This document shows, one piece after another, positions 1-7,569 of a stretch of DNA of 15,926 nt. The position numbers were made by a program, and so were the translations under genes. Position 1 is the first letter of the stretch. Each line of letters opens with the position of its first letter. A model generated the notes under the pieces. It did not search any database. It saw only the letters and a list, made by a program, of their open reading frames with translations, and was not told where the DNA came from. Source of the DNA: CAWEHT01 sp963808455 (GTDB taxonomy: Bacteria > Chloroflexota > Anaerolineae > CG2-30-64-16); NCBI GenBank assembly GCA_963808455.1, contig CAWEHT010000379.1, positions 1 through 15,926 of the forward strand, written 5' to 3'.

Positions 1-68
1 CGGCGGGACCGCCAGCCAACTCGGCTGCGGGAGCAACCGGCACGAGCACAAAGCGCGGCCATTTTCAG

Positions 69-170
69 GTCCCGCCCGCAGCAGTAGAGGCGGTGGCTAT
101 GTGGGCAACTCGCAGCGGAGCGCCGCGGAGCGGAGAGTTGTCCACATACCCACCGCCTATGCGGCGGGTC
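69..170. repeat. Large imperfect inverted repeat
   Basis: Positions 88-111 and 135-158 are reverse complements over 24 bp with two mismatches, separated by a 23-nt GC-rich loop. The loop itself contains two copies of GCGGAGCG. The pairing continues imperfectly outward, with CCCGCC near 70-76 against GGCGGG near 163-168. There is no T-tract, so it is not a clear intrinsic terminator. It could be a mobile-element end, a REP-like palindrome or a strong RNA hairpin. The inverted repeat is seen directly; its role is unknown. Confidence 0.7.
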
Positions 171-218
171 CCACGCGGGTGCGCTACACTGGCAGCACCG
201 ACACGCAGTACGGGCTCA

Positions 219-265
219 CGGACATTATCGCTCAGCAATTAGCGGACATTATCGCTGAGCAGTAA
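219..265. repeat. Two tandem direct repeats at the 3' end of glpX
   Basis: Two 23-bp copies at 219-241 and 243-265, each beginning CGGACATTATCGCT, match at 20 of 23 positions with a 24-bp period. The glpX stop codon (249-251) lies inside the second copy, and the last residues of GlpX are encoded by repeat sequence rather than by recognisable family sequence. Spaced repeats of this kind occur at the ends of some insertion sequences (IS21-type ends carry multiple repeats), but no transposase is present here, so this is only a possibility. Confidence 0.6.
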
Positions 266-1263
266 CAGTGAGGTTTAGTCGTATTTCAACCTCGCTAAAC
301 GCCATCAACTTGTCCCAACGATGCACCGACTGGATGTAACGGGTGGTGCCCGACTTGGAGCGCATCACCACACTGTGGGTGCGCGCGCCGCCACCAAAGT
401 AGCGGACACCGGTCAGCAGATCGCCATCGGGTGATACCGGTGGCGGCGAAGAACACGTTGTCGCCCCGCACAAGATCGCCGATGTGCAGCACTTCATCGA
501 GATCCATGTTGTGCTCGCCCGCATACTTGCGATCATTGTCATCGCGTGGCCATAACCTGCACTGGATTTCGCCGCCCAGGCACTTGAGTGCTGCTGCAGT
601 GATCACCGCCTCGGGCGAGCCGCCAACGCCTATCAAGACATCGACCCCGCTGCCTTCGACACAGGTGCTGATCGCCGCCGAGACGTCACCGTCTGCGATC
701 AGTTTGATGCGCGCCCCCAGCCGGCGGATCTCTGCAATCCTATCCGTGTGGCGCGGGCGATCCAAAATGATCACGGTGAGATCACCGATCTCGCGGTTCT
801 TGGCCCTGGCGATGGCAGCCAGATTCGTCTCGATCGGCGCGTCGATGTCGACCGCACCACACGCTTCGGGCCCAACTGCCAGCTTGTCCATATACACCAT
901 GCTGCCTGGCGAGTACATGCAGCCTCGTTCGGCGATGGCCACCACCGACAAGGCACCGCCACCGCCAATCACGGTGGGACGGGTGCCATCGATCGGGATC
1001 CACGGCGATATCCACGCGCGGCGGCGTGCCCTGGCCCAGGACCTCGCCGTTGTAGAGCATGGGAGCCCGGTCCTTCTCACCTTCCCCGATCACGATGACC
1101 CCGTCCATATCGATGCTGTTCAGGACGATGCGCATGGCATCCACCGCTGCCTTGTCGGCCGCGTTCTGTTGCCGCGGCCCACCCAGCGGCCAGCCGCCAG
1201 GGCCGCCGCTTCCGTCACGCGCACCAACTCCAGAGCCAAGTTGCGATCAGGTTGTTCTGGCAT
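249..1263 (-). CDS. glpX: Class II fructose-1,6-bisphosphatase (GlpX), broken by three frameshifts
   Basis: GlpX hydrolyses fructose 1,6-bisphosphate to fructose 6-phosphate in gluconeogenesis or the Calvin cycle. The start is ATG at 1263 with AGGAG seven bases upstream. The reading passes through three frames: an N-terminal part (RNLALELVRVTEAAALAAGR), a middle part with the metal-site segment IGEGEKD and VDIAVDP, then a long part with LDRPRH, GDVSAAI and LVRGDNVFFAATGIT, and finally GGGARTHSVVMRSKSGT. Shifts lie near 1167 (one base missing), 993 (one extra) and 430 (one extra). Corrected, the gene is 1014 nt, or 337 aa, the usual family length. The last eight or so residues come from a direct repeat. 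It lies 122 nt beyond cdsA in the same direction and may be the operon's last gene. The family is certain; whether the gene is truly broken or mis-sequenced is open. Confidence 0.85.
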
Positions 1264-1385
1264 GGGGGATCTCCTGAGATAGTCAAGGAACAGATATTAG
1301 ACAGCGGCATCGATGATAATGCCACTATCGACAAGAGCCGGAATGTAGGGAACTTTACGGTATCCAAGCGCATCCCTGAAGTGCG

Positions 1386-2243
1386 CTATCTGGCCACCAG
1401 ACACGCGAAATAGGTCACCGCAGGTATCACGAAAAGCAGGCTATCGAGCCGGTCGAGAATGCCTCCGTGGCCGGGGATGAGCTGGCCGCTATCTTTGCAA
1501 TGTGCCGTGCGCTTGAAGAGCGATACGGCAAAATCTCCGAACGGAGCGGCGGTCGCGACCAGGGCCCCCAAGACGACGCCGACCCAGATTGGCAGGTTCA
1601 GCAGCCAGGAACCCAGGATCGCACCCGCGATGAGGGCCCCCACAGTCCCCCCGATGAGCCCTTCCCACGTCTTCTTTGGGCTGATGCGCGGCCAAAGTGG
1701 GTGCCGGCCCGTGCTCGAACCCACGAGGTACGCCGTCGCGTCGGTGATCCAGGTCAGTCCCAGGGCGGTCACAACCCAATTCAGGCCAGGATCATGGCGG
1801 CCGCCCGCAGGGATAGACAACCACCAGGTTTGGGCGGGCGGCCTTTGGAACTCGCGCAGCATGACAAAGTGGCTCAGCAAAAAGCCGAGATAGATGGCGG
1901 CGCCAAAGGTCGCGCCCCACTCCAACGCCGGCTGCTCGCCTCTATTGTACAGGGCACAGATCAGTGAGAATACGATCAGTCCGGCCAGCAGCGGCCTTAG
2001 AAGGCTATCAGTGATCAATCCACTGCTGTAGCCATAAGTTTCAAGGATGAGCCCAATGACGATGGGGAGACCCACAGCCTGATCCAACAACATGTGTGCC
2101 CGTTGCAGGAGTCGCGCCATCTCTGCCCAGGCCAGCACGCTAACCGTCAGAACAGCGATCAGGTAGGGAAGGCCTCCTACATAGGAGATCGCGACAATTA
2201 GCGGCATCAGCACCAGAGAGCTCAGGATACGCTCGCGCAACAC
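1386..2243 (-). CDS. cdsA: Phosphatidate cytidylyltransferase (CDP-diglyceride synthase)
   Basis: Makes CDP-diacylglycerol from CTP and phosphatidic acid at the cytoplasmic membrane, the entry point to phospholipid head-group synthesis. The protein is strongly hydrophobic with about seven or eight membrane segments. It ends in the CdsA signature at residues 241-268: SLFKR, then KDSGQLIPGHGG, then DRLDS. I chose GTG at 2243 (protein begins MLRERILSSL, like family members), with AAGGAAGCAGGG upstream, giving 285 aa. An ATG at 2279 would add 12 hydrophilic residues but has no visible ribosome site. The 240-nt gap to uppS is larger than the other spacings in this operon. The usual neighbour dxr is absent; glpX follows instead. 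Confidence 0.93.
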   Translation of the reverse strand: MLRERILSSLVLMPLIVAISYVGGLPYLIAVLTVSVLAWAEMARLLQRAHMLLDQAVGLPIVIGLILETYGYSSGLITDSLLRPLLAGLIVFSLICALYNRGEQPALEWGATFGAAIYLGFLLSHFVMLREFQRPPAQTWWLSIPAGGRHDPGLNWVVTALGLTWITDATAYLVGSSTGRHPLWPRISPKKTWEGLIGGTVGALIAGAILGSWLLNLPIWVGVVLGALVATAAPFGDFAVSLFKRTAHCKDSGQLIPGHGGILDRLDSLLFVIPAVTYFACLVAR

Positions 2244-2483
2244 GCGACCCTGCTTCCTTGTCCGGTCTGGCTGGTGCATGTGCAGGGAGCATCTTCGGTG
2301 GCGGCATCTGTCATTCTGACCGCAGTGCAAAGCTCGGGTATGCAGGCCGGCCTGCGTCGCGGCAAGCTACCAGCGACGAAGTCCCCGCAGGGGGAGAATC
2401 CGTCTTGGTGTCACCAAAAGGGCTCCATGTTTCTGCACCACGTGCGGTCATCAGGCGCGGGCACGCCCGAGAGCGGTCTGGGC

Positions 2484-3227
2484 CTACTGCCTGACCGCCG
2501 GCACATTGCCGAACCGGCGATCCCGCTGGCTGTAGACTTCCAGGGCAGTGGCCAACTCGGCCTCGCCAAAATCAGGCCAGAAGGTGGCTGTAGCATAATA
2601 CTCGGCATAGGCAGCCTGCCAGATCAGGAAGTTGCTCATCCGGTATTCACCGCCCGTACGGATAATCAGATCTGGGTCAGGAAGGCCGCTGGTGTACAGA
2701 TGCCGCGCGATCAACTCCTCGGTAATCGACTCGGGGCCCAGGCCCTCCTGCACGATCAGCCGCAGGGCATCCGCGATTTCGGCGCGCCCCCCATAATTGA
2801 AGGCCACATTCAAGACGATGCGCTGGTTGGCTCGGGTGACCTCCACAGCCTCACGGATCTGGCTCTGCAAACGCGGGGCGATGCCATCCAAACGGCCGCA
2901 ATGCCGGATCTGCACATTGTTGGCGTGGAGGTCCGACAGGTTGCGCAGGATGGCCTCACTCAACAGGCGCATGAGCGCGCCCACTTCGTCGGCAGGACGA
3001 TGCCAGTTCTCCGTTGAAAACGCGTAAACGGTGAGGACCTTCACGCCGAAGTCAGCCGCTGACTGCAGCACCCGCCGGATATTATCTGTCCCCGCCTTGT
3101 GCCCAGCCACACGCGGCCACCCACGGGCACGCGCCCAACGGCCGTTGCCGTCCATGATAATGGCCACGTGCGCCGGCACTCGAGTCACGTTGGGATAGCG
3201 CGCCAACAACGGCGTCTGGTTTACCAT
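2484..3227 (-). CDS. uppS: Isoprenyl (undecaprenyl) diphosphate synthase
   Basis: A cis-prenyltransferase that condenses isopentenyl diphosphate units onto farnesyl diphosphate to build the C55 lipid carrier for cell-wall synthesis. Its 247 aa are typical for the family. Visible signatures are IIMDGNGRWA (catalytic Asp26), YAFSTENW (69-75), LNVAFNYGGRAEI (139-151) and PDLIIRTGGEYRMSNFL (185-201). The start is ATG at 3227 with AAGAAGG upstream. It begins 27 nt after frr and is followed in the same direction by cdsA, the usual order. No missing catalytic residue is seen. Chain length cannot be told from sequence alone, so 'isoprenyl transferase' is the safe name. Confidence 0.95.
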   Translation of the reverse strand: MVNQTPLLARYPNVTRVPAHVAIIMDGNGRWARARGWPRVAGHKAGTDNIRRVLQSAADFGVKVLTVYAFSTENWHRPADEVGALMRLLSEAILRNLSDLHANNVQIRHCGRLDGIAPRLQSQIREAVEVTRANQRIVLNVAFNYGGRAEIADALRLIVQEGLGPESITEELIARHLYTSGLPDPDLIIRTGGEYRMSNFLIWQAAYAEYYATATFWPDFGEAELATALEVYSQRDRRFGNVPAVRQ

Positions 3228-3254
3228 AGACCTTCTTGACAGGCCGAAGTAACC

Positions 3255-3812
3255 TTACACTTCCATGATTTCGGCCTTCTTGGCCTTGCCGACTTCATCC
3301 ACCTGCTCGACATAACCATCCGTGACTTTCTGAATATCGTCGCGTCCCTCGTACAGCTGATCCTCGTCGATCATCTTCTCCTTTTCGAGCTCGCGCATCA
3401 TATCGATGGCATCGCGCCGGACATTGCGCACCGCTACCCTGGCCTCTTCCACCCGCTTGTCAACCACCCTGGCCAGATCTCGCCGGCGCTCCTCCGTCAA
3501 CTGCGGCACCGCCAGCCTGATGACCTGACCGTCATTGGCAGGTGTCAGCCCCAGATCCGATCCCAGGATCGCCTTCTGGATGATGCCGAGTGTGTTCTTG
3601 TCCCAAGGCCGGATGACCAGCAGCCTGGGCTCCGGCACGGAGATGCCGGCCAGCTGGTTCAGCGGCGTTGGTGCACCGTAATAGTCAACCTGCAACCGCT
3701 CCACGAGCGCGGGCGATGCCCTGCCGGTACGAATGGCGCGAAGATCGGTCTGCAGCGATTCCACAGCTTTTTCCATGCGTTCTTCTGCGTCTTGCATGAT
3801 GTCTTTCAGCAT
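3255..3812 (-). CDS. frr: Ribosome recycling factor
   Basis: With EF-G it splits post-termination 70S ribosomes. The 185-aa length exactly fits the family. Characteristic segments are DLRAIRTGRASPALVERL (23-40), VDYYGAPTPLNQLA (42-55), IRPWDK, IRLAVPQLTEERR and the C-terminal helix. The start is ATG at 3812 with a strong AAGGAG six bases upstream. It sits 74 nt downstream of pyrH and 27 nt upstream of uppS in the conserved translation operon. No anomalies were found. Confidence 0.97.
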   Translation of the reverse strand: MLKDIMQDAEERMEKAVESLQTDLRAIRTGRASPALVERLQVDYYGAPTPLNQLAGISVPEPRLLVIRPWDKNTLGIIQKAILGSDLGLTPANDGQVIRLAVPQLTEERRRDLARVVDKRVEEARVAVRNVRRDAIDMMRELEKEKMIDEDQLYEGRDDIQKVTDGYVEQVDEVGKAKKAEIMEV

Positions 3813-3886
3813 GGCGATCTCCTTGGCCGCGGCGGCCTGACTTCACGGCAGGGTTGGAAGCTGGCTCAGGGCTCTCGCAGCCGGCG

Positions 3887-4609
3887 TCAATGGTTGATCA
3901 GGGTCCCCACTTGCAAGCCAAGCGCGGCCCGCTCCAGATTACCTTCCTGCCATAGATCCAGCACAATGATGGGCAAATCGTTATCCATACAGAGAGCGAA
4001 TGCCGTGCTATCGAGCACGCCCAGACGCATATTCAACGCCTGAATGTAGGACAATTGCTCGAACCGCACGGCTTCAGCGTTGAGCTTGGGGTCCATATCG
4101 TAAACCCCATCGACCTTTGTTGCCTTGATCAATACGTCAGCGTTGATTTCCATGGCCCGCAGCGCCGCCGCCGTGTCGGTCGTGAAGTAGGGATTGCCGG
4201 TGCCAGCCGCCAGCAAGATCACGCGGCCCTTCTCCAGATGGCGAATCGCGCGGCCGCGAATATACGGCTCCGCGACAGCGCGCATCTCGATGGCCGTCTG
4301 CACCCGCGGCTCCAACCCTTCTCGCCGTAAGGCATCGGCCAGGGCCAACACGTTCATAACGGTGGCCAGCATGCCCATGTGATCGGCAGTCGCCCGTTCC
4401 ATGCCGTGCGCCAGGCCATCGCGGCCACGCCAGAGATTGCCGGCGCCGATCACGATCGCCACCTCGACCCCCATCTCGCGCAGGCGGCGCGTGACCCGCG
4501 CCAGCCTATCGCCTTGATGGGGATCGATCCCAAAGCCAGATTCGCCGGCCAGAGCCTCGCCCCCCAGCTTGAGCAAGATGCGGCGATAGCGAACCGTACT
4601 CACAGCCAC
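3887..4609 (-). CDS. pyrH: Uridylate (UMP) kinase
   Basis: Phosphorylates UMP to UDP with ATP. Bacterial PyrH is a hexameric amino-acid-kinase-fold enzyme, unrelated to eukaryotic UMP kinases. The 240 aa contain LLKLGGEAL (12-20), VIGAGNLWRG (53-62), GTGNPYFTTDTAA (136-148) and KATKVDGVYDMDP (162-174), the UMP- and ATP-site signatures. The start is GTG at 4609, two bases after the tsf stop. A second in-frame GTG two codons on is an alternative start. The near-overlap with tsf suggests translational coupling. Confidence 0.96.
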   Translation of the reverse strand: MAVSTVRYRRILLKLGGEALAGESGFGIDPHQGDRLARVTRRLREMGVEVAIVIGAGNLWRGRDGLAHGMERATADHMGMLATVMNVLALADALRREGLEPRVQTAIEMRAVAEPYIRGRAIRHLEKGRVILLAAGTGNPYFTTDTAAALRAMEINADVLIKATKVDGVYDMDPKLNAEAVRFEQLSYIQALNMRLGVLDSTAFALCMDNDLPIIVLDLWQEGNLERAALGLQVGTLINH

Positions 4610-4611
4610 GC

Positions 4612-5496
4612 TCAGTTGCCCACTTCCATGCGCTCGAAATGTTGGACGCAGATTGTCCCGCCGAGCCGTGCCGCAGCTTCGCCGATCACATCCTTGATGC
4701 GCTTGCTGTCATTCCTGATGAACGGCTGTTCCAATAGGCAGCTTTCCTCATAGAACTTGGCCAGCTTGCCGTCCAGGATACGGTCCAGCCCTTGCGCCGG
4801 CTGATCGGTCCCGCTCACCTCCGCAAGGTAGCCTTCCCTTTCTTTGGCGACCACTTCGGCCGGCACATCTTCGATGCGCACCCAACTCGGCCTGGCGGCA
4901 ACCACCTGCATGGCCAGGTCTTTGGCCAACACCTGGAATTCAGGCCGTTGGGCCGGTGCTTCGGCGGCGCACTCTATCTCCACCAAAGCCGCAACCTTGC
5001 TGCCCGTGTGCACGTAGCTCCCGATCATGCCCGCCGATGAGATCCCCAGCCGCGCGATGCGCCTGATCACGATATTCTCGCCCAGCTTGGCCACCCGCTC
5101 CTGGATCACTTCTTTGACCGTTCGACCGCCCTCGCCGGGAAAGGCTTGAGCCAGCAAGTCGTCCGGCGCCCCCCAGCCAGCGCCCTCAACCGCGACCAGT
5201 GTCGCCAGCCCCTGGCACAGGCTCTGGAATTCGTCCGTGCGGGCCACAAAGTCGGTTTCGCAGTTGACCTCGACGAGCGCCGCCACTTTGCCCCCCGCCT
5301 CGACGTGGCTGCCGATCAACCCTTCGTTAGCCTGGCGGCTGGCCTTCTTGGCGGCCGTAGCCAGCCCTTTCTCGCGCAAGATTTCTGTGGCACGGTTCAA
5401 GTCGCCGCTCGCCGTCTCCAAAGCCTTACGGCAGTCGAGCACACCGGCGCCAGTGGCCGCGCGCAGTTCCTTCACCATATTCGCTGAAATATCCAC
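4612..5496 (-). CDS. tsf: Elongation factor Ts
   Basis: Guanine-nucleotide exchange factor for EF-Tu. The 294-aa protein has the N-terminal UBA-like domain (MVKELRAATGAGVLDCRKAL), the EF-Tu contact motif NCETDFVARTDEF (78-90), a duplicated core domain (SKVAALVEIECAAEAPAQ) and a C-terminal region that includes NDSKRIKDVI. The start is GTG at 5496 with AGGAG five bases upstream. It lies 26 nt after rpsB, its near-universal partner, and two bases before pyrH. The second core domain replaces the usual TDF-type motif with AEAPAQ, as is common in the second half of this protein. Confidence 0.97.
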   Translation of the reverse strand: MDISANMVKELRAATGAGVLDCRKALETASGDLNRATEILREKGLATAAKKASRQANEGLIGSHVEAGGKVAALVEVNCETDFVARTDEFQSLCQGLATLVAVEGAGWGAPDDLLAQAFPGEGGRTVKEVIQERVAKLGENIVIRRIARLGISSAGMIGSYVHTGSKVAALVEIECAAEAPAQRPEFQVLAKDLAMQVVAARPSWVRIEDVPAEVVAKEREGYLAEVSGTDQPAQGLDRILDGKLAKFYEESCLLEQPFIRNDSKRIKDVIGEAAARLGGTICVQHFERMEVGN

Positions 5497-5522
5497 GTTG
5501 GCTCCTGAATCGATTAGGCTTT

Positions 5523-6428
5523 TCAGCTACCTTTGTCTTCACCCTCGCCGTAATCTTCGGCAGCCAGCCGGGCCAGGATCGACGGCCCCAAATACTCGTC
5601 GGGCTCGCCGGCTTCTTCCAGCTCCTTCTGCCGCTCGCGCTCAAAATCAGCCTGCCGCTCCGGCTCTCGTTCGGCGACCCGCTGCTCCTGCCTTTCCTCA
5701 GTCGCCCGATCTACCTCGGCCTGCCGTTCTGCCTCGTCGATGGCCCGCAGTTGCGTGCCTTCCACCACGGCATCGGCCATCTTGCCCGCCATCAGCTTGA
5801 TGGCGCGAATGGCATCGTCATTGGAGGGGATCGGATAATTGATCGGGTCAGGGTCGCAATTCGTATCGACCATCGCCACCACAGGGACGTTCAACCTGTT
5901 GGCCTCGGTCACCGCCAGCCCCTCGCGCTGCACGTCTACGATAAAAAGCACGTCAGGCACGTGCGGCATGCCACGGAGACCGCCCAGGCGCAACTCCAGC
6001 CGCTCCAACTCTTTGCCAAGCAACTGCTGCTCTTTCTTGGGCAGCCGGTCGAGTTCACCATGCTCCTTGCGACGCTCGAGCTCGACCATGAACTCAACCC
6101 GTTGCCGGATCGTGCGAAAGTTGGTCAGCGTGCCACCCAGCCAACGATGCGTGATATAGGGCATGCCACAGCGGTCCGCTTCCTGCTTGATGGTGTCTTG
6201 CGCTTGCTTCTTGGTGCCGACGAAGAGCACGAGGCCCCCGGCCCGCACGACATCGCGGACGACCCCATAGGCCGTGTTGACCTGCCGCATCGTCTGCTGA
6301 AGATCGATGATGTGAATCCCATTGCGCTCGGTGAAGATGAAGGTGCGCATCTTCGGATGCCAGCGACGGGTACGATGCCCGAAATGGACCCCGGCTTCGA
6401 GCAAGGACTTCATAGAAACGACAGACAC
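5523..6428 (-). CDS. rpsB: Ribosomal protein S2 with a long charged C-terminal tail
   Basis: Small-subunit protein S2. The start is GTG at 6428 (MSVVSMKSLLEAGVHFGH, the family's N-terminus), preceded by AAAGGGGG. The core has TRRWHPKM (20-27), HIIDLQQT, LFVGTKKQA, THRWLGGTLTNF (93-104), PDVLFIVDVQRE and VDTNCDP. The protein is 301 aa, against about 230-260 in most bacteria. Residues from about 231 on form a Glu/Arg-rich, probably helical tail ending in an acidic segment. It is the first gene of the operon, with a promoter about 170 nt upstream. An upstream open extension of the frame lacks family similarity and is not part of the gene. Confidence 0.96.
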   Translation of the reverse strand: MSVVSMKSLLEAGVHFGHRTRRWHPKMRTFIFTERNGIHIIDLQQTMRQVNTAYGVVRDVVRAGGLVLFVGTKKQAQDTIKQEADRCGMPYITHRWLGGTLTNFRTIRQRVEFMVELERRKEHGELDRLPKKEQQLLGKELERLELRLGGLRGMPHVPDVLFIVDVQREGLAVTEANRLNVPVVAMVDTNCDPDPINYPIPSNDDAIRAIKLMAGKMADAVVEGTQLRAIDEAERQAEVDRATEERQEQRVAEREPERQADFERERQKELEEAGEPDEYLGPSILARLAAEDYGEGEDKGS

Positions 6429-6597
6429 AGTTCCCCCTTTTTCCGTTGGTACTTCCGCTCTGCACCTTCTGTGGGACCCCGCTGGAGCGCCGGACCTTGC
6501 CCTGGATGGGCGTCGAACCGATGAGGACCAAGCCGCTAGACTCACGGGGCACGGCCAACATGCATGCAGGCGTGTAGAATGCGGGCTGCTAGCCCAA
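6429..6597 (-). promoter_or_regulatory. Long 5' leader of the rpsB operon
   Basis: If transcription begins about 7 nt after the predicted -10 box, the rpsB message carries a leader of about 170 nt with no gene in it. It opens with a small perfect hairpin (GGGCT-AGC-AGCCC, 6583-6595). S2 controls rpsB-tsf through the leader in some bacteria, so an autoregulatory RNA is plausible, but I recognise no known motif. Together with the promoters, this accounts for the gene-free stretch 6429-6739. Confidence 0.4.
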
Positions 6598-6603
6598 ATG
6601 AAA

Positions 6604-6632
6604 AGTATATCATAGCGGGGTGCTGGGAGCAA
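6604..6632 (-). promoter_or_regulatory. Sigma70-type promoter of the rpsB operon
   Basis: On the minus strand, TTGCTC (6632-6627) is followed after exactly 17 bp by TATACT (6609-6604). This is a close match to the -35/-10 consensus at ideal spacing. It points toward rpsB and lies back to back with the promoter of the small plus-strand gene at 6740. Confidence 0.6.
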
Positions 6633-6676
6633 ATTAGCTGCAAGATTTCAGACCGACTCTGGCGCACTTTTTCGGC

Positions 6677-6705
6677 TTGCGCCCACGCCGATCTCGGTCT
6701 AGAAT
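6677..6705 (+). promoter_or_regulatory. Sigma70-type promoter of the Trm112-like gene
   Basis: TTGCGC (6677-6682), a 17-bp spacer and TAGAAT (6700-6705). The predicted transcription start is near 6712, giving a leader of about 28 nt that contains the ribosome site GGGAGG. Divergent from the rpsB promoter. Confidence 0.55.
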
Positions 6706-6739
6706 CTGGTCACCCAGTAAGAAAGATGGGAGGAAAAAA

Positions 6740-6985
6740 ATGATCGCGCAAGACCTGCTTGAGATTCTTCGCTGCCCCCATTGCGTCTCCGGGCCGACGC
6801 GCCGGCCGGGCCTCGACCCCGGGCGCCTGTTGCTGGTGCGCGATACCTGGCTGGTGTGCCAGGAGCCAGATTGCGGGCGCAAATACCCCATCGTCAACGA
6901 CATCCCGGTCATGTTGATCGAAACGGGGGACAAGTATATCGCTATCAGCGAGAGCGAGCTGCCGGTGCCGCCGCCGCAGCCCTGA
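6740..6985 (+). CDS. Trm112-like zinc-ribbon protein
   Basis: An 81-aa protein of the Trm112/UPF0434 family: a small zinc-ribbon fold that in other organisms acts as an activating partner of methyltransferases or stands alone. It begins MIAQDLLEILRCPHC and has paired cysteines at 12/15 and 40/45, followed by the typical KYPIVNDIPVMLIE segment (48-60). The start is ATG at 6740 with GGAGG six bases upstream; an in-frame extension upstream is unsupported. It has its own promoter and is followed by a 185-nt gap before the receiver gene, so it is probably monocistronic. Its bacterial role is not established and no methyltransferase is adjacent. Confidence 0.88.
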   Translation: MIAQDLLEILRCPHCVSGPTRRPGLDPGRLLLVRDTWLVCQEPDCGRKYPIVNDIPVMLIETGDKYIAISESELPVPPPQP

Positions 6986-7060
6986 GCCAGCCCAGCCTCG
7001 CATCTACAGGCCATTAGCGGTTGATGTGACGGTTGTCATAGCCAGGGGCGACCGGTTGGG

Positions 7061-7071
7061 CCCATAATGGG
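7061..7071. promoter_or_regulatory. Possible operator or -10 region before the redox cluster
   Basis: CCCATAATGGG is a perfect 11-base palindrome about 100 nt upstream of the first receiver gene and contains a weak -10-like CATAAT. No -35 box is seen at a suitable distance. The rest of 6986-7170 shows nothing recognisable. Only a weak suggestion of where control of this operon lies. Confidence 0.2.
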
Positions 7072-7170
7072 GCAGCGGAGGATGCACGCCTGCTTTGTTT
7101 TGTGTGCAACTCGGGCCAGCCACACTCTGTCGGTGGTGGCGCGATGCAGATATCAAGGAGGTACCAGCCA

Positions 7171-7551
7171 ATGGAGTCCGCGACAATCCTGGTGGTTGAC
7201 GATGACCCTGACTTCGTGGAAATCATGCGCACGATCCTGGAGTCGTCAGGCTACGCCGTCATCACCGCGTGTAACGGTGAGCAGGCCATCGCCCAAGTCA
7301 AGGCACAGCATCCTGATCTTGCCTTGCTCGACGTTATGATGTCTTCCGTGCTGGACGGGCTGAACGTGACTGAGAAGCTGGCTCAGGACCCCGATGCCCG
7401 CTACATGCCGGTGATCATGGTCTCCTCGATCGCCGACACTTCCCACGCCGGCCTCTTCCCAACCGAAGAGATGATCCACATGGATGCCTGGCTCTCGAAA
7501 CCGGTGGATTCGAAGGTGCTGCTAAGCAAGGTTGCCGAGCTGCTGGCTTAG
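7171..7551 (+). CDS. Stand-alone response-regulator receiver (receiver 1)
   Basis: A single CheY-like receiver domain of 126 aa with no output domain. It shows the acidic pocket DDD (10-12), the phosphoacceptor Asp54 (ALLDVMMSS), Ser85 (IMVSS) and the conserved Lys110 (LSKP). The start is ATG at 7171 behind a strong AAGGAGG; a longer frame upstream starting at 7102 lacks domain similarity. It is closely related to receiver 3, sharing the segments MSSVLDGLN and FPT-E---H-DA in the loop before the Lys. It is the first gene of the cluster with nuoE/nuoF and a histidine kinase, its likely phosphodonor. The target of the phosphorylated receiver is unknown. Confidence 0.9.
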   Translation: MESATILVVDDDPDFVEIMRTILESSGYAVITACNGEQAIAQVKAQHPDLALLDVMMSSVLDGLNVTEKLAQDPDARYMPVIMVSSIADTSHAGLFPTEEMIHMDAWLSKPVDSKVLLSKVAELLA

Positions 7552-7569
7552 CCGCGGGGAGACAGTCTT

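Noticed and set aside
1..12. Identity of CGGCGGGACCGC at the window start with 15913-15924 near the window end
   Set aside because: Only 12 GC-rich bases match, and the sequences diverge immediately afterwards. Not enough to claim a circular element or terminal repeat.
431..1282. A 283-aa plus-strand frame opposite glpX
   Set aside because: It stays open only because of codon bias. The minus strand matches GlpX across three frames and the plus-strand product resembles nothing.
1300..1330. Terminator between cdsA and glpX (GGCAT...ATGCC)
   Set aside because: The stem is only 5 bp with an 8-nt loop and has no T-run; too weak to call.
5751..6524. A 257-aa plus-strand frame opposite rpsB
   Set aside because: Antisense shadow of S2; no ribosome site or domain.
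6490..6530. A tRNA T-arm-like GGTTCGA in the rpsB leader (minus strand)
   Set aside because: No flanking acceptor stem, anticodon arm or D-arm can be fitted, so it is not a tRNA gene.
7020..7045. FNR/CRP-like site around TTGATGTGACGGTTGTCA
   Set aside because: The two halves are not properly inverted and spacing does not fit the consensus TTGAT-N4-ATCAA; no regulator gene is nearby.
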